This document shows positions 1 to 7,620 of a DNA stretch of 15,797 nt, piece by piece. The translations under genes and the position numbers were made by a program. The first letter of the stretch is position 1; each line of letters begins with the position of its first letter. Source of the stretch: DATHNF01 sp035486285 (GTDB taxonomy: Bacteria; Patescibacteriota; Saccharimonadia; Saccharimonadales; UBA4665); contig DATHNF010000075.1 in NCBI GenBank assembly GCA_035486285.1, positions 1 through 15,797 of the forward strand, written 5' to 3'. The notes beneath the pieces were generated by a model that had not been told where the DNA came from, did not search any database, and was given only the letters and a program-made list of their open reading frames with translations.

Positions 1-189
1 CAAAAAGCCGGCGCTGCCCCGCTTGGTGACGCCGAAGAAGTAGCCTTCCTCAAGGCCCGTGCCACGTACGAAGCTAACCAACAGGAGGCTCACCACAAAC
101 ACCGCCGACTAGCCGATACCGGCCTGGCTGCCGTCATTGCCGTCCTCATTGCCCTTGTCATCGTCCTCTACCTCATGCGCAGCCGCTAA
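1..189 (+). CDS. C-terminal end of a membrane-anchored protein (partial)
   Basis: An open frame enters from the left edge in frame 1 and ends at TAA 187-189, giving about 62 residues. The visible part starts with a polar, charged stretch rich in Ala, Glu, His and Arg and ends with one strongly hydrophobic helix (about residues 42-59, AAVIAVLIALVIVLYLM) followed by a short basic tail, Arg-Ser-Arg. This is the pattern of a C-terminal tail anchor or last transmembrane helix with a positively charged cytoplasmic end. The family cannot be named because the N-terminal part lies outside the window. The next gene, trhO, begins 19 bases downstream and has its own -10 box between the two, so the two are probably not strictly co-transcribed. 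Confidence 0.75.
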   Translation, partial: QKAGAAPLGDAEEVAFLKARATYEANQQEAHHKHRRLADTGLAAVIAVLIALVIVLYLMRSR

Positions 190-196
190 ACCAAGG

Positions 197-202
197 TATA
201 AT
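197..202 (+). promoter_or_regulatory. -10 box of trhO (leaderless type)
   Basis: A perfect TATAAT lies at 197-202 and the trhO ATG begins at 209, only 6 bases after the box. Transcription normally starts about 6-8 bases after a -10 box, so the mRNA would begin at or next to the A of the start codon. No Shine-Dalgarno sequence sits between them. No convincing -35 box is visible inside the end of the upstream gene. Confidence 0.6.
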
Positions 203-208
203 GTAACC

Positions 209-1093
209 ATGCAGAAGATCATCCTGTTCTATAAATTCGCGCCAGTCGGCGACCCGGAAGCGGCGCGGTTGTGGCAGCGTACGCTTTGCGAAAAACTAAA
301 CCTAAAAGGCCGGATCTTGATCGCACCGCATGGTATTAATGGCACGGTAGGCGGTGACATTAAGGATTTGAAACGATATATCAAAGAAACCAAAACATAT
401 GTCGCTTTTAAGGGCATAAATTTCAAGTGGAGTGATGGGAGCCGTGACGACTTCCCCAAGCTTATCGTCAAAGCCCGCCCCGAAATCGTCACCTTTGGTG
501 CAGCTGACGCCATCAAAGTCGACGAAAAAGGCATTATTGGCGGGGGCAAACGCCTCAAACCCAAGCAAGTACACGAGCTGGTCGCCAAACGAGGTGATGA
601 CGTTATTTTCTTCGACGGCCGTAACGCCCACGAGGCCGCAGTCGGCAAGTTCAAGGACGCCGTAATACCAAACGTCGAACATACCCGCGACTTTGCCGAA
701 GAACTGGGTAACCCCAAATACGACGCCATCAAAGGCAAGCCGGTCGTTACCTACTGCACCGGCGGTATCCGCTGCGAAGTCCTTAGCATGCTGATGAAAC
801 AGCGCGGTTTCCAAGAGGTCTACCAGCTCGACGGCGGCATCGCCAAATACGGCGAAGAGTACGGCGACGAAGGCCTCTGGGAAGGCTCCCTCTACGTCTT
901 CGACGGCCGCATGGCTACTAAATTCTCAGATAAAAGCACTGACATTGGTGCCTGTGCTCACTGCAGCGCCAAAACCAGCAATTATGAGAACTGTGCCAAC
1001 AAAACTTGCAATAGGCTTATGCTAGTCTGCGAAGCTTGTAAGCACAACGTGTTCTGTGGCGAGTGTCTTCACCTTGAATCCCCAGTTGCTTAA
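209..1093 (+). CDS. trhO: Rhodanese-type tRNA uridine(34) hydroxylase TrhO
   Basis: The 294-residue product matches the TrhO/YceA family, which makes 5-hydroxyuridine at wobble position 34 of tRNAs in the cytoplasm with molecular oxygen. The N-terminal acylphosphatase-like domain (about 1-95) contains the family signature LIAPHGINGTVGG. The rhodanese domain follows (about 125-220), with the active-site loop YCTGGIRCE whose catalytic cysteine is Cys183. The C-terminal part (249-286) has eight cysteines in pairs (CxxC at 249/252, 274/277 and 283/286, plus 262 and 267), a probable zinc-binding tail. The frame is open upstream to 137, but ATG 209 is chosen because the TATAAT box at 197-202 would lie inside the longer version and because the family's N-terminus (MQKIILFYKF) begins there. 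Length is normal for the short-form family. Confidence 0.92.
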   Translation: MQKIILFYKFAPVGDPEAARLWQRTLCEKLNLKGRILIAPHGINGTVGGDIKDLKRYIKETKTYVAFKGINFKWSDGSRDDFPKLIVKARPEIVTFGAADAIKVDEKGIIGGGKRLKPKQVHELVAKRGDDVIFFDGRNAHEAAVGKFKDAVIPNVEHTRDFAEELGNPKYDAIKGKPVVTYCTGGIRCEVLSMLMKQRGFQEVYQLDGGIAKYGEEYGDEGLWEGSLYVFDGRMATKFSDKSTDIGACAHCSAKTSNYENCANKTCNRLMLVCEACKHNVFCGECLHLESPVA

Positions 1094-1234
1094 TGCCAAT
1101 CCACCTCCGGGCAAGTGTCCATAGGCAAACCTTGCAGCTCCCGGAAGTGGTGATCTGATTCAAGGCAATAATATATGTACACCCCTTGCGTAAACAAGCA
1201 GAGGTTTTTCACTAAACGGCTTGGATAAGGGGGC

Positions 1235-1633
1235 TCACTTTTCGGTTAGCTCTAACTGCTTCTTATAAATATCACTAACCAACTCGTCATGTAAGACTGG
1301 TGTGTTACCGTTTTTTTGCATGAGCTGCAGGGCTTCATGGATGTCTTCGTAAAAACCAGAGAATATCTTATTGTTTAGCTCAGTCCGTAACCATGCTTGG
1401 CTTTGCTTAGTAAGCTCTGGATCTTCCGGCCCCTCCTCATGAACATCTTCTTCCAGCAAAGTTTTCCAGTCCTCTGCTAAAGAAGCCCTCGTGCTCGCCA
1501 GGCTGACCGCGATCTCGCCAATATTACTAACAGGGCTAAGGTGCGGAAAATCCTCATGCAGACTATAGTCGTACCATTCATCAGGAGGTAGTTGTCCGCT
1601 GCTGAGCTCTTCAAATATTTCTGGGGTGTCCAC
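1235..1633 (-). CDS. Hypothetical acidic protein
   Basis: This 132-residue open frame reads on the minus strand from a GTG start at 1633 to TGA at 1235. I do not recognise the family. It is acidic, has no transmembrane segment or signal peptide, and looks mostly helical, so it is probably a small cytoplasmic protein. Support for it being real comes from its position: it fills the gap between trhO and uvrC, and a perfect TATAAT on the minus strand (1650-1645) lies 11 bases before the GTG. No ATG is available near the N-terminus. It is transcribed divergently from uvrC, and the two promoters lie in the 80-base gap between them. A spurious frame remains possible, but the length and promoter argue against it. 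Confidence 0.6.
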   Translation of the reverse strand: MDTPEIFEELSSGQLPPDEWYDYSLHEDFPHLSPVSNIGEIAVSLASTRASLAEDWKTLLEEDVHEEGPEDPELTKQSQAWLRTELNNKIFSGFYEDIHEALQLMQKNGNTPVLHDELVSDIYKKQLELTEK

Positions 1634-1644
1634 GACAGGTGTAT

Positions 1645-1650
1645 ATTATA
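1645..1650 (-). promoter_or_regulatory. -10 box of the hypothetical gene 1235-1633
   Basis: Minus-strand TATAAT (ATTATA on the plus strand) ends 11 bases before the GTG at 1633. The transcript would have a leader of only a few bases, with no Shine-Dalgarno match, consistent with the short-leader pattern seen elsewhere in the window. Confidence 0.5.
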
Positions 1651-1695
1651 GTATCTAATATATCTATTTACAATGCTACGGGCCGCAGTATAGGT

Positions 1696-1701
1696 TAAAA
1701 T
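1696..1701 (+). promoter_or_regulatory. Probable -10 box of uvrC
   Basis: TAAAAT lies 13 bases before the uvrC ATG at 1715. An AGGA at 1708-1711 is only 3 bases from the ATG, too close for a normal ribosome binding site. The -35 region is unclear: TTTACA at 1667-1672 is 23 bases away, which is too far. The exact promoter is therefore uncertain. Confidence 0.35.
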
Positions 1702-1714
1702 ATATGTAGGACCT

Positions 1715-3205
1715 ATGAACGCTACCCTCCAAGCTAAGCTAGACGATTTGCCGAAAGCACCCGGAGTCTATTTCCACAAGGATAAGACCGGGGCGATTAT
1801 TTATGTGGGCAAAGCGGCAGTGCTACGCAACCGGGTACGGCAGTATTTCCAGAAATCCCGCGGCCGAGACGCCAAGACCGAAGCGCTGGTAACCGAGATT
1901 GCCGACATCGACTGGATGGTCGTGGAAAGCGAGCTGGAAGCGCTGTTCCTGGAAGCCGAGATGATCCGGCGCTACATGCCTCGCTACAACATCCTGCTGC
2001 GTGACGACAAGGCCATGAGTTATATTCGTATCGATTACGATAGTGACTATCCGACAGTTGGTACCACTCGCCGGCCGCTGGATGATGGCGCCCAATACTT
2101 CGGGCCATATTTCAGTACGCTAGCGGTGCGACAGTCTTTAAAATTATTGCGCCGAGTTTTCCCATTTGCCACCAAGCGCCAGATAGGGCAGAAACGGGCT
2201 ACATTGCACTATCATCTCGGCTTGGACCCAGGGTTGGAAGAAGGCAAGACCAACTTGGAAGATTACCGGGCGAACCTGCGCAAACTGATGGCGGTCATTA
2301 AGGGCAAGCGCAAAACTATCGTTAAAGAGCTGGAGGCTGATATGAAGCGGGCTTCCAAAGCTTCGAATTTCGAACTGGCTGCCAAGCTGCGCAACCAATT
2401 GTTCGCTTTGCAGGGCTTGGATAAGCAGGTTATTTTCAGCGACAAAGAATTCTTGGACATCAGCAAAGACCATGCTCTAAACGAATTAGTTAACTTGCTA
2501 AGTATTGATAAATTTCCACGACGGATAGAAGGTTATGACATTTCGCACCAGCAAGGCAGCGACGTGGTAGCCAGCATGGTGGTCTTCACTAACGGCGTCA
2601 GCGACAAGGCCGAATACCGCAAGTTCAAAACTAAGATTAACCAGAACAACGACTTCTATAATATGAACGAAACGCTCAAGCGGCGCTTGGCCGAACGCAA
2701 CCGCAAAGCTTGGGGCGTACCGAGCCTGGTGTTAATTGATGGCGGCAAAGGCCAGCTGGACGCGGCTATTAAGGCGCGTGATGAGCAGGGCTGCACCGAG
2801 ATTCCTTTCATCGGGCTGGCCAAACGGGAAGAGCAAATCGTCATCCAGAAAGGCAAGTCGAATGTCACGCTGAACGAACAGGCGTTACACGCGTTAGGCG
2901 GTTTCGCCACGGAAAGCGATGATTTCATACTTATAAACCTGCCGCATAACACTAATCTCGTGAAGCTGCTGCAGCGCATCCGTGACGAGAGCCACCGCTT
3001 CGCCGTCAGCTACCACAGTATCCTCAAACGCCAGCGCCAAACCGCTAGTCAGCTCGACGACATCCCTGGCATCGGCCCCGCCACCCGCAAAAAACTCCTC
3101 CGCACTTTCGGCTCCATGCGCGGCGTCACCCAGGCTTCAGAGTCCGAGCTAGCTCAAGCGATCGGCCTTACTAAGGCAAAGCAAGTGGCAAAATCTTTAA
3201 GATAA
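1715..3205 (+). CDS. uvrC: Excinuclease ABC subunit C (UvrC), short and without Fe-S cysteines
   Basis: UvrC makes the two incisions around bulky DNA lesions in nucleotide excision repair, with UvrA and UvrB. The 496-residue product has the GIY-YIG nuclease domain (about 10-95; PGVYFHKD, IIYVGKA), a UVR/UvrB-binding segment (about 202-236), the RNase H-like endonuclease domain (about 255-430) with the expected acidic and histidine residues (Asp275 in GYDISH, Asp313 in NNDF, Asp342 in LIDGGKGQL, His427 in DESHRFA), and a C-terminal helix-hairpin-helix (about 448-496; DDIPGIGPATRKKLL). It is about 110 residues shorter than E. coli UvrC. The region after RRVFPF (148-175) aligns by eye to the cysteine-bearing Fe-S loop of typical UvrC, but all four cysteines are replaced; the only cysteine in the protein is Cys360. 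ATG 1715 fits the family N-terminus. The 3' end overlaps the convergent gene at 3197 by 9 bases. Confidence 0.95.
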   Translation: MNATLQAKLDDLPKAPGVYFHKDKTGAIIYVGKAAVLRNRVRQYFQKSRGRDAKTEALVTEIADIDWMVVESELEALFLEAEMIRRYMPRYNILLRDDKAMSYIRIDYDSDYPTVGTTRRPLDDGAQYFGPYFSTLAVRQSLKLLRRVFPFATKRQIGQKRATLHYHLGLDPGLEEGKTNLEDYRANLRKLMAVIKGKRKTIVKELEADMKRASKASNFELAAKLRNQLFALQGLDKQVIFSDKEFLDISKDHALNELVNLLSIDKFPRRIEGYDISHQQGSDVVASMVVFTNGVSDKAEYRKFKTKINQNNDFYNMNETLKRRLAERNRKAWGVPSLVLIDGGKGQLDAAIKARDEQGCTEIPFIGLAKREEQIVIQKGKSNVTLNEQALHALGGFATESDDFILINLPHNTNLVKLLQRIRDESHRFAVSYHSILKRQRQTASQLDDIPGIGPATRKKLLRTFGSMRGVTQASESELAQAIGLTKAKQVAKSLR

Positions 3206-3739
3206 AAGCTCGACGGTTTCTTTCAATGCCCGACGAATTAGCCGTCTATGCGAGCTATGCATGTAGTCGTTGAAGAGTTTTTCCTTAAAGGTAACCATTG
3301 GCCAATGGGAGGCACCGGGAAAACTTGATATACCTGCCCAGTCACTATATTCACAGCTCAGAAAATTACTAAAACCAGCTGCGCTTGTCGGGGGGATAAG
3401 AATAGCGCCCCATTCATGCCGTGTAGTAATTGCATCGTGGTTATTTCTTGCGAGCTGTTCTCCAATCTCGGAGTTGGATACTAGGGTTTTCTTGCCGCCC
3501 CTTAAGACTACCAATGGTTTTTCGGCTTCGGCAGGCAGGACTATTTCATATGAACCGTCAATCCGCCGGTCGTCAGGAGTCCAGCCAATATTAAATTGAT
3601 GTCCGTTGAGCTTTTCAAAGTCATGCATGAACTGCTGTACGCCCCATGAAGAAGATTCAACATCATCAGGCAGAGGAAGTTTGATGTCTTCCCGGCCAAC
3701 AGTGAATTCTTGAGCCTCTATAGCTAATTTTTCGGTCAT
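3197..3739 (-). CDS. Hypothetical protein convergent with uvrC
   Basis: This minus-strand gene encodes about 180 residues and ends at TAA 3197-3199, overlapping the last 9 bases of uvrC on the opposite strand. I do not recognise the family. The sequence is hydrophilic with scattered Trp and Phe, has no signal peptide or membrane segment, and ends in a basic, probably helical tail (HRRLIRRALKETVELL). Two starts are possible: ATG 3745 and ATG 3739. I choose 3739 because an AAAGG just upstream sits about 6 bases from it, while it directly abuts the 3745 ATG. A minus-strand TATATT at 3780-3775 may be the -10 box, leaving a leader long enough for that ribosome site. It lies divergent to the aminopeptidase gene. 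Function unknown; a cytoplasmic protein is likely. Confidence 0.65.
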   Translation of the reverse strand: MTEKLAIEAQEFTVGREDIKLPLPDDVESSSWGVQQFMHDFEKLNGHQFNIGWTPDDRRIDGSYEIVLPAEAEKPLVVLRGGKKTLVSNSEIGEQLARNNHDAITTRHEWGAILIPPTSAAGFSNFLSCEYSDWAGISSFPGASHWPMVTFKEKLFNDYMHSSHRRLIRRALKETVELLS

Positions 3740-3828
3740 AGCCATCCTTTCAAGTTCAATTTTCTTACGAGTCTAATATAAATGCAACCATAAGCAACTC
3801 GCATAGAGGCTGTATGGAGTAGATTTGC

Positions 3829-3839
3829 TATACTGGAGG
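3829..3839 (+). promoter_or_regulatory. -10 box and Shine-Dalgarno of the M24 aminopeptidase; decides the start
   Basis: TATACT at 3829-3834 is followed directly by GGAGG at 3835-3839. The GGAGG is 7 bases before ATG 3847, ideal spacing, but only 1 base before the upstream TTG 3841, which is therefore rejected as start. If TATACT is the real -10 box, the start of transcription would fall inside or after GGAGG, so the two readings partly conflict; the promoter may lie further upstream. Confidence 0.45.
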
Positions 3840-3846
3840 CTTGATT

Positions 3847-5079
3847 ATGGAATCGAGATTTACGAGCGAGTTTTTTACTGGTAACCGGCAGCGGTTGCGG
3901 GAGTTGTTTACGGGCACGGCGCCGATCGTGGTGACGGCTAACGGGCTGTTGCAGCGGGGTGCGGATAGCGCCTTCGGTTTCGCGCAGGACGCCAACTTCT
4001 GGTATCTGACTGGCATTGACGAGCCAGACATCGTACTGGTTATGGACCGTGATAAAGAGTATTTGATCGTCCCAGGTCGCAACGCTATCCGCCAGGCCTT
4101 TGACGGGGTTGTTGCTACCGAGCCGCTTATTCAGCGTTCTGGCATCCAAACCGTATATGACGAGGAAGCCGGTTGGGAACAGCTGCTGGGTCGCTTGAAG
4201 AAAGTTAAGCACGCTGCCACCTTAGCCCTGCCGCTAGCCTACGTCGAGCACTACGGTTTGTACACTAATCCGGCGCGTGCCATGCTGGTTCAACGCCTGA
4301 AAAGTGCCAAGCCAGACCTGGAACTACTCGACCTGTCGTTGCATTTGAGCCGTTTGCGAATGATTAAACAATCGCCGGAGCTGGCTGCCATTCAAAAGGC
4401 TATAGATATAACGGTGGCGGCTATGAAAGAGTCATTCCGGCCGGCTAAAATGCGCGGATACGCTTTCGAATATCAACTGGAAGCTGAGTTGAGTCGAGGT
4501 TTTCGCCGCCGTGGTGCCAGTGGCCATGCTTTTGAACCGGTAGTTGCCAGCGGTGCGCGGGCCTGTGTGTTGCACAATGTCGCCAATGACGGTGCCTTGG
4601 CTGCTGATGAACTTATCGTGGTTGATGTCGGGGCTGAGATTGAACACTACGCCGCTGATATCACCCGGACAGCCAGTCTTGGTCAGCTGTCGCGTCGCCA
4701 GGAGTCCGTGCATGCTGCGGTGTTGGAAGTGCAGCGTTTCGCCTTTGGCCTACTAAGACCTGGCGTGTTGATGAAGGATTACGAGCAGCAAGTCGAACAT
4801 TTCATGGGAGAGAAGCTGCGAGAGCTAGGCCTTATCAAAACGATTAGCCACGAAAACGTCCGGCAGTTCTTCCCGCATGCTACCTCGCATTTTCTCGGCC
4901 TCAACGTGCATGATATCGGCGATTATGAGCGTCCGCTGGAGGCTGGTGTCGTGCTGACCGTCGAGCCCGGTATCTATATTCCTGACGAAGGCATTGGCGT
5001 TCGTATTGAAGACGACGTGTTGATTACTCCCAGGGGCATCAAAATCCTCAGCGACAAACTCTCCCGCACTCTCACCTAA
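3847..5079 (+). CDS. pepP: Xaa-Pro aminopeptidase, M24B metallopeptidase
   Basis: The 410-residue product is a proline aminopeptidase (removes an N-terminal residue preceding proline) acting in the cytoplasm in peptide recycling. The N-terminal aminopeptidase-P domain (about 1-140) contains FWYLTGIDEPD. The C-terminal pita-bread catalytic domain (about 175-405) keeps the whole dinuclear metal site of E. coli PepP: Asp260 and Asp271 (VVDVGAEIEHYAADITRT), His348 (PHATSHFLGLNVHD), Glu373 (TVEPGIYI) and Glu388 (GVRIEDDVLI), together with His344 and His355. Length is close to E. coli PepP (441). ATG 3847 is preferred over TTG 3841 because of the GGAGG spacing. An amino-acid auxotroph living on imported peptides would need such an enzyme, and the peptide-binding protein at 5835 fits that picture, though the link is only inferred. 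Confidence 0.93.
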   Translation: MESRFTSEFFTGNRQRLRELFTGTAPIVVTANGLLQRGADSAFGFAQDANFWYLTGIDEPDIVLVMDRDKEYLIVPGRNAIRQAFDGVVATEPLIQRSGIQTVYDEEAGWEQLLGRLKKVKHAATLALPLAYVEHYGLYTNPARAMLVQRLKSAKPDLELLDLSLHLSRLRMIKQSPELAAIQKAIDITVAAMKESFRPAKMRGYAFEYQLEAELSRGFRRRGASGHAFEPVVASGARACVLHNVANDGALAADELIVVDVGAEIEHYAADITRTASLGQLSRRQESVHAAVLEVQRFAFGLLRPGVLMKDYEQQVEHFMGEKLRELGLIKTISHENVRQFFPHATSHFLGLNVHDIGDYERPLEAGVVLTVEPGIYIPDEGIGVRIEDDVLITPRGIKILSDKLSRTLT

Positions 5080-5153
5080 TCAAAAGCTACGTCGCAGTTA
5101 AGGGGTGATGAGGGCGCGCTTAAATTGAGGCTGTCTGTAACACCCAAATCCTG

Positions 5154-5159
5154 TACAAT
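5154..5159 (+). promoter_or_regulatory. -10 box abutting the holin-like gene
   Basis: TACAAT at 5154-5159 directly touches ATG 5160. A transcript starting about 7 bases after the box would begin near the second ATG at 5166, so that codon, or ATG 5181, is the more likely start and the mRNA would be leaderless. No good -35 box at normal spacing is visible. Confidence 0.5.
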
Positions 5160-5165
5160 ATGCTT

Positions 5166-5531
5166 ATGCATGACAAGCCCATGTACCGTTTCCTAACCCG
5201 TTGGCTAGTGTGCAGTCTGGGGCTGTGGATCGCGGCCGGTTTCTTGAGTAGCAGCATCACCTATAACAACAGACTGGACGTTATAATTATCGCCGGCTTA
5301 GTGCTGGCCATTATTAACGTTGTCTTGAAGCCCGTATTGGTCATTTTCTCCTTACCGGCCATCTTGTTCACGCTTGGGCTGTTCATGGTTATTATCAACG
5401 GCCTGACCGTTTTTATTGCCAGTAAGCTTTATACGCCCCTCCATATTACGAACTTCTGGGCCGCTATCTTCGCTGGTATGGTTATCGGCCTAGTCAACTT
5501 CCTCGTTAGCGCCATCTTAAAAGAGTTGTAG
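5166..5531 (+). CDS. Phage holin family / 4-TM membrane protein (PF04020-like)
   Basis: The product is about 121 residues from ATG 5166 and has four hydrophobic segments (roughly WLVCSLGLWIAAGFL, VIIIAGLVLAIINVVL, VIFSLPAILFTLGLFMVIING, and FWAAIFAGMVIGLVNFLVSAIL). The pattern NVVLKPVLVIFSLPAILFTLG is characteristic of the mycobacterial-type 4-TMS holin superfamily IV, a widespread chromosomal family of unknown role; the name does not imply a prophage and no phage genes are nearby. In-frame ATGs at 5160, 5166 and 5181 all precede the first helix. ATG 5166 is chosen from the TACAAT box at 5154-5159; with ATG 5160 the transcript would probably lack the codon. Confidence 0.82.
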   Translation: MHDKPMYRFLTRWLVCSLGLWIAAGFLSSSITYNNRLDVIIIAGLVLAIINVVLKPVLVIFSLPAILFTLGLFMVIINGLTVFIASKLYTPLHITNFWAAIFAGMVIGLVNFLVSAILKEL

Positions 5532-5565
5532 TTATTCGGGTGGTTACAGCTGGGTCATGAAACTT

Positions 5566-5595
5566 TTGACAGCGGACGGTCAGATAGGAGACAAT
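5566..5595 (+). promoter_or_regulatory. Promoter of the secG operon
   Basis: A perfect -35 box TTGACA at 5566-5571 is separated by 18 bases from GACAAT at 5590-5595. The secG ATG at 5604 is 8 bases after the -10 box, so the transcript would be leaderless or have a one- or two-base leader. AGGAG at 5586-5590 overlaps the -10 box and is too far (13 bases) from the ATG to be a good ribosome site. Confidence 0.6.
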
Positions 5596-5603
5596 AAGGG
5601 TAC

Positions 5604-5822
5604 ATGAGCATTTACAACTACGCGACTATTGCCTCGATGGCGCTTATGGTCTTTTTGATCCTGGTCCAAACGCGAGGCGCCAGTCTTGGCGCTGGACTCG
5701 GCGGAGCCGGTGAGGTTAATACGACGCGGCGTGGTACGGATAAGACTATCTTCCAGCTCACCATTGTTTGCGCGCTGATTTTCACCCTTTCGCTGATTCT
5801 AGGCGTTATCGTCAAATCTTAG
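5604..5822 (+). CDS. secG: Preprotein translocase subunit SecG
   Basis: The 72-residue product has the SecG layout: an N-terminal transmembrane helix (about 6-22), a conserved cytoplasmic Gly-rich loop (RGASLGAGLGGAGEVNTTRR) and a second helix (about 50-70). SecG is the small accessory subunit of the SecYEG channel and stimulates SecA-driven protein export. The length is typical of Gram-positive and CPR SecG. The stop codon TAG is followed at once by the ribosome site for the peptide-binding protein, starting 12 bases downstream, so the two form an operon. Export capacity fits the secreted proteins encoded further along the window. Confidence 0.9.
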   Translation: MSIYNYATIASMALMVFLILVQTRGASLGAGLGGAGEVNTTRRGTDKTIFQLTIVCALIFTLSLILGVIVKS

Positions 5823-5834
5823 GACGACTGGGCA

Positions 5835-7616
5835 ATGCAATTTCGCCTGATTCGATTGCGCTTTCGGCGGCGATTACATAAGGGCCAACGACAAGTTGAA
5901 GATTTAGGAACGCAGGCTGAGCAGCAAATTGAACAGCACCTTTTCCGGCGTTTCAACCGATTAAACAGCGTACGGCGTTTCATGACTGGCTGGGCGCTTC
6001 TCCTGGTACTCTTAATTACCGGGTTGGTGGTTCAGAACATCTCCTTGAGCAATTATTTTCAAACAGTGCAGCCAGTGCCAGGCGGTATCTATAACGAAGG
6101 TGTATTGGGCACGTTCACCAACGCTAGCCCGCTGTATGCCACCAGTGACGCCGACGCGACTGTCTCTAAGCTGCTATTCGCGGGGTTGTTTACGTATAAC
6201 GACCAGAACCAGCTGGTTGGCGACCTAGCTAGTGGCTACAGTGTCGACGCTCGCGGTACGACGTATACGGTCCATCTCAAACCTCATTTGACCTGGCAGG
6301 ATGGTCAGTCGCTAACGAGCGCCGATGTGCTTTTCACCTATCAGGCTATCCAAAACCCGGATGCCCAGTCGCCGCTCCAAAGCAGTTGGCAAGGCATAAC
6401 AGTGAGCGCTCCCGACCCATTGATGGTGGTTTTCAAGCTGCCTGACCCGTTGGCTGACTTTCCTTACAATATGACGAACGGTATTGTGCCCCAACATATA
6501 CTGGCCAATGTGCCGGCGGTTGACTTACGCTCGGCTGATTTTAATACCATTCATCCGGTTGGGGCAGGGCCGTTTGCCTGGCGGGCCGTTCAGGTAAATG
6601 GCAACGATCCGACGACGGCCGAAGAGCAAATCGCCCTGGTGCCATTTGCTGGGTACCAGGGGGGCAAGCCGAAACTGCAGGAGTTCATCGTGCATGAATA
6701 CGCTTCACAAAACCAACTAGTCCAGGCTTTCCAGGCTGGCCAGCTCACGGCTGTCGAAGGCCTGACCAACGTTCCAGCCAGCCTGCAGCATATGAACTCC
6801 ATACAAGTTCACAGCCCGCTCCTGACGGCCGCTACGATGGTTTTCTTCAAGACTTCCAGCGGCGTGTTGGCCGACACACAAGTTCGCCAAGCCCTGGTAG
6901 AAGGAGCCAATGTGCCGCATATTATTACTAACCTGGCGTATCCAACGCGCCCGGTGCGTGAACCGCTATTAATGGGACAATTAGGCTATGATCCGACGCT
7001 GACCCAAGCCAGTTTCAACCCAAGTGCCGCACAGCAGTTACTTAACGCTGATGGTTGGGTGCCTGGCAAGGACGGCATACGCAGCAAAGCTGGTCAACCA
7101 CTGACGTTCACGCTTAGTGCTGCCAACACGCCCGAATACCAGATGGTAACCCATCAGCTGCAACAACAATGGCGGACGCTTGGCGTCAATCTGCAACTCC
7201 AATTGCAGGATAGCACCGACTTTCAGACCACGCTGTCGTACCATAGCTATGATGCCGTGTTATACGGCATCTCCATTGGCGTTGATCCGGATGTCTTCGT
7301 CTACTGGGATAGTTCGCAGGCAGATATCCGCTCGGCTAATCGCTTGAATTTGTCAGAGTGGAAAAACCCAACGGCTGACGACGCCCTGGAAGCCGGCCGT
7401 ACACGTTTAAATCCCGAGCTGCGCGTCATCAAATACAAGCCCTTCTTGCAAGCCTGGCAGCAAGACGCCCCAGCACTCGGCCTCTACCAGCCGCGCTTGC
7501 TCTACTTGACCAATGGCACCGTGGCCGGTCTGAGTGATAACGCCCTCAATACCTCGACTGACCGCTTCAACAACGTCCAGAACTGGGAAATCCGCCAAGC
7601 TAAGGTGACCGATTAG
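5835..7616 (+). CDS. Membrane-anchored peptide ABC transporter substrate-binding protein (SBP family 5)
   Basis: The 593-residue product belongs to the OppA/DppA type (SBP_bac_5), which captures oligopeptides outside the membrane. The N-terminus is unusual: about 48 residues rich in Arg/Lys and Gln, then one transmembrane helix (about 51-67, TGWALLLVLLITGLVV), with no lipobox cysteine. The anchor therefore looks like a cytoplasmic basic domain plus signal anchor rather than a lipoprotein. The binding domain begins near residue 80 and includes typical family stretches such as SADVLFTYQAIQNPD, HPVGAGPFAWRAV and VRQALVEGANV. AGGA at 5821-5824 lies about 10 bases before ATG 5835. No permease or ATPase genes lie in the window, so transport partners must be elsewhere or the protein has another role. 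It ends 51 bases before tRNA-Leu(CAG). Confidence 0.9.
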   Translation: MQFRLIRLRFRRRLHKGQRQVEDLGTQAEQQIEQHLFRRFNRLNSVRRFMTGWALLLVLLITGLVVQNISLSNYFQTVQPVPGGIYNEGVLGTFTNASPLYATSDADATVSKLLFAGLFTYNDQNQLVGDLASGYSVDARGTTYTVHLKPHLTWQDGQSLTSADVLFTYQAIQNPDAQSPLQSSWQGITVSAPDPLMVVFKLPDPLADFPYNMTNGIVPQHILANVPAVDLRSADFNTIHPVGAGPFAWRAVQVNGNDPTTAEEQIALVPFAGYQGGKPKLQEFIVHEYASQNQLVQAFQAGQLTAVEGLTNVPASLQHMNSIQVHSPLLTAATMVFFKTSSGVLADTQVRQALVEGANVPHIITNLAYPTRPVREPLLMGQLGYDPTLTQASFNPSAAQQLLNADGWVPGKDGIRSKAGQPLTFTLSAANTPEYQMVTHQLQQQWRTLGVNLQLQLQDSTDFQTTLSYHSYDAVLYGISIGVDPDVFVYWDSSQADIRSANRLNLSEWKNPTADDALEAGRTRLNPELRVIKYKPFLQAWQQDAPALGLYQPRLLYLTNGTVAGLSDNALNTSTDRFNNVQNWEIRQAKVTD

Positions 7617-7620
7617 GCAC

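Noticed and set aside
137..208. Upstream extension of trhO to ATG 137
   Set aside because: It overlaps the end of the preceding gene in another frame, adds a Ser-rich tail unlike the family, and contains the TATAAT box that probably drives the gene.
3841..3846. TTG 3841 as start of the aminopeptidase
   Set aside because: GGAGG ends only 1 base before it but is ideally 7 bases before ATG 3847.
5166..5531. Holin-like gene as evidence of a prophage
   Set aside because: The 4-TM superfamily is common on ordinary chromosomes, and no endolysin, capsid or integrase gene is near.
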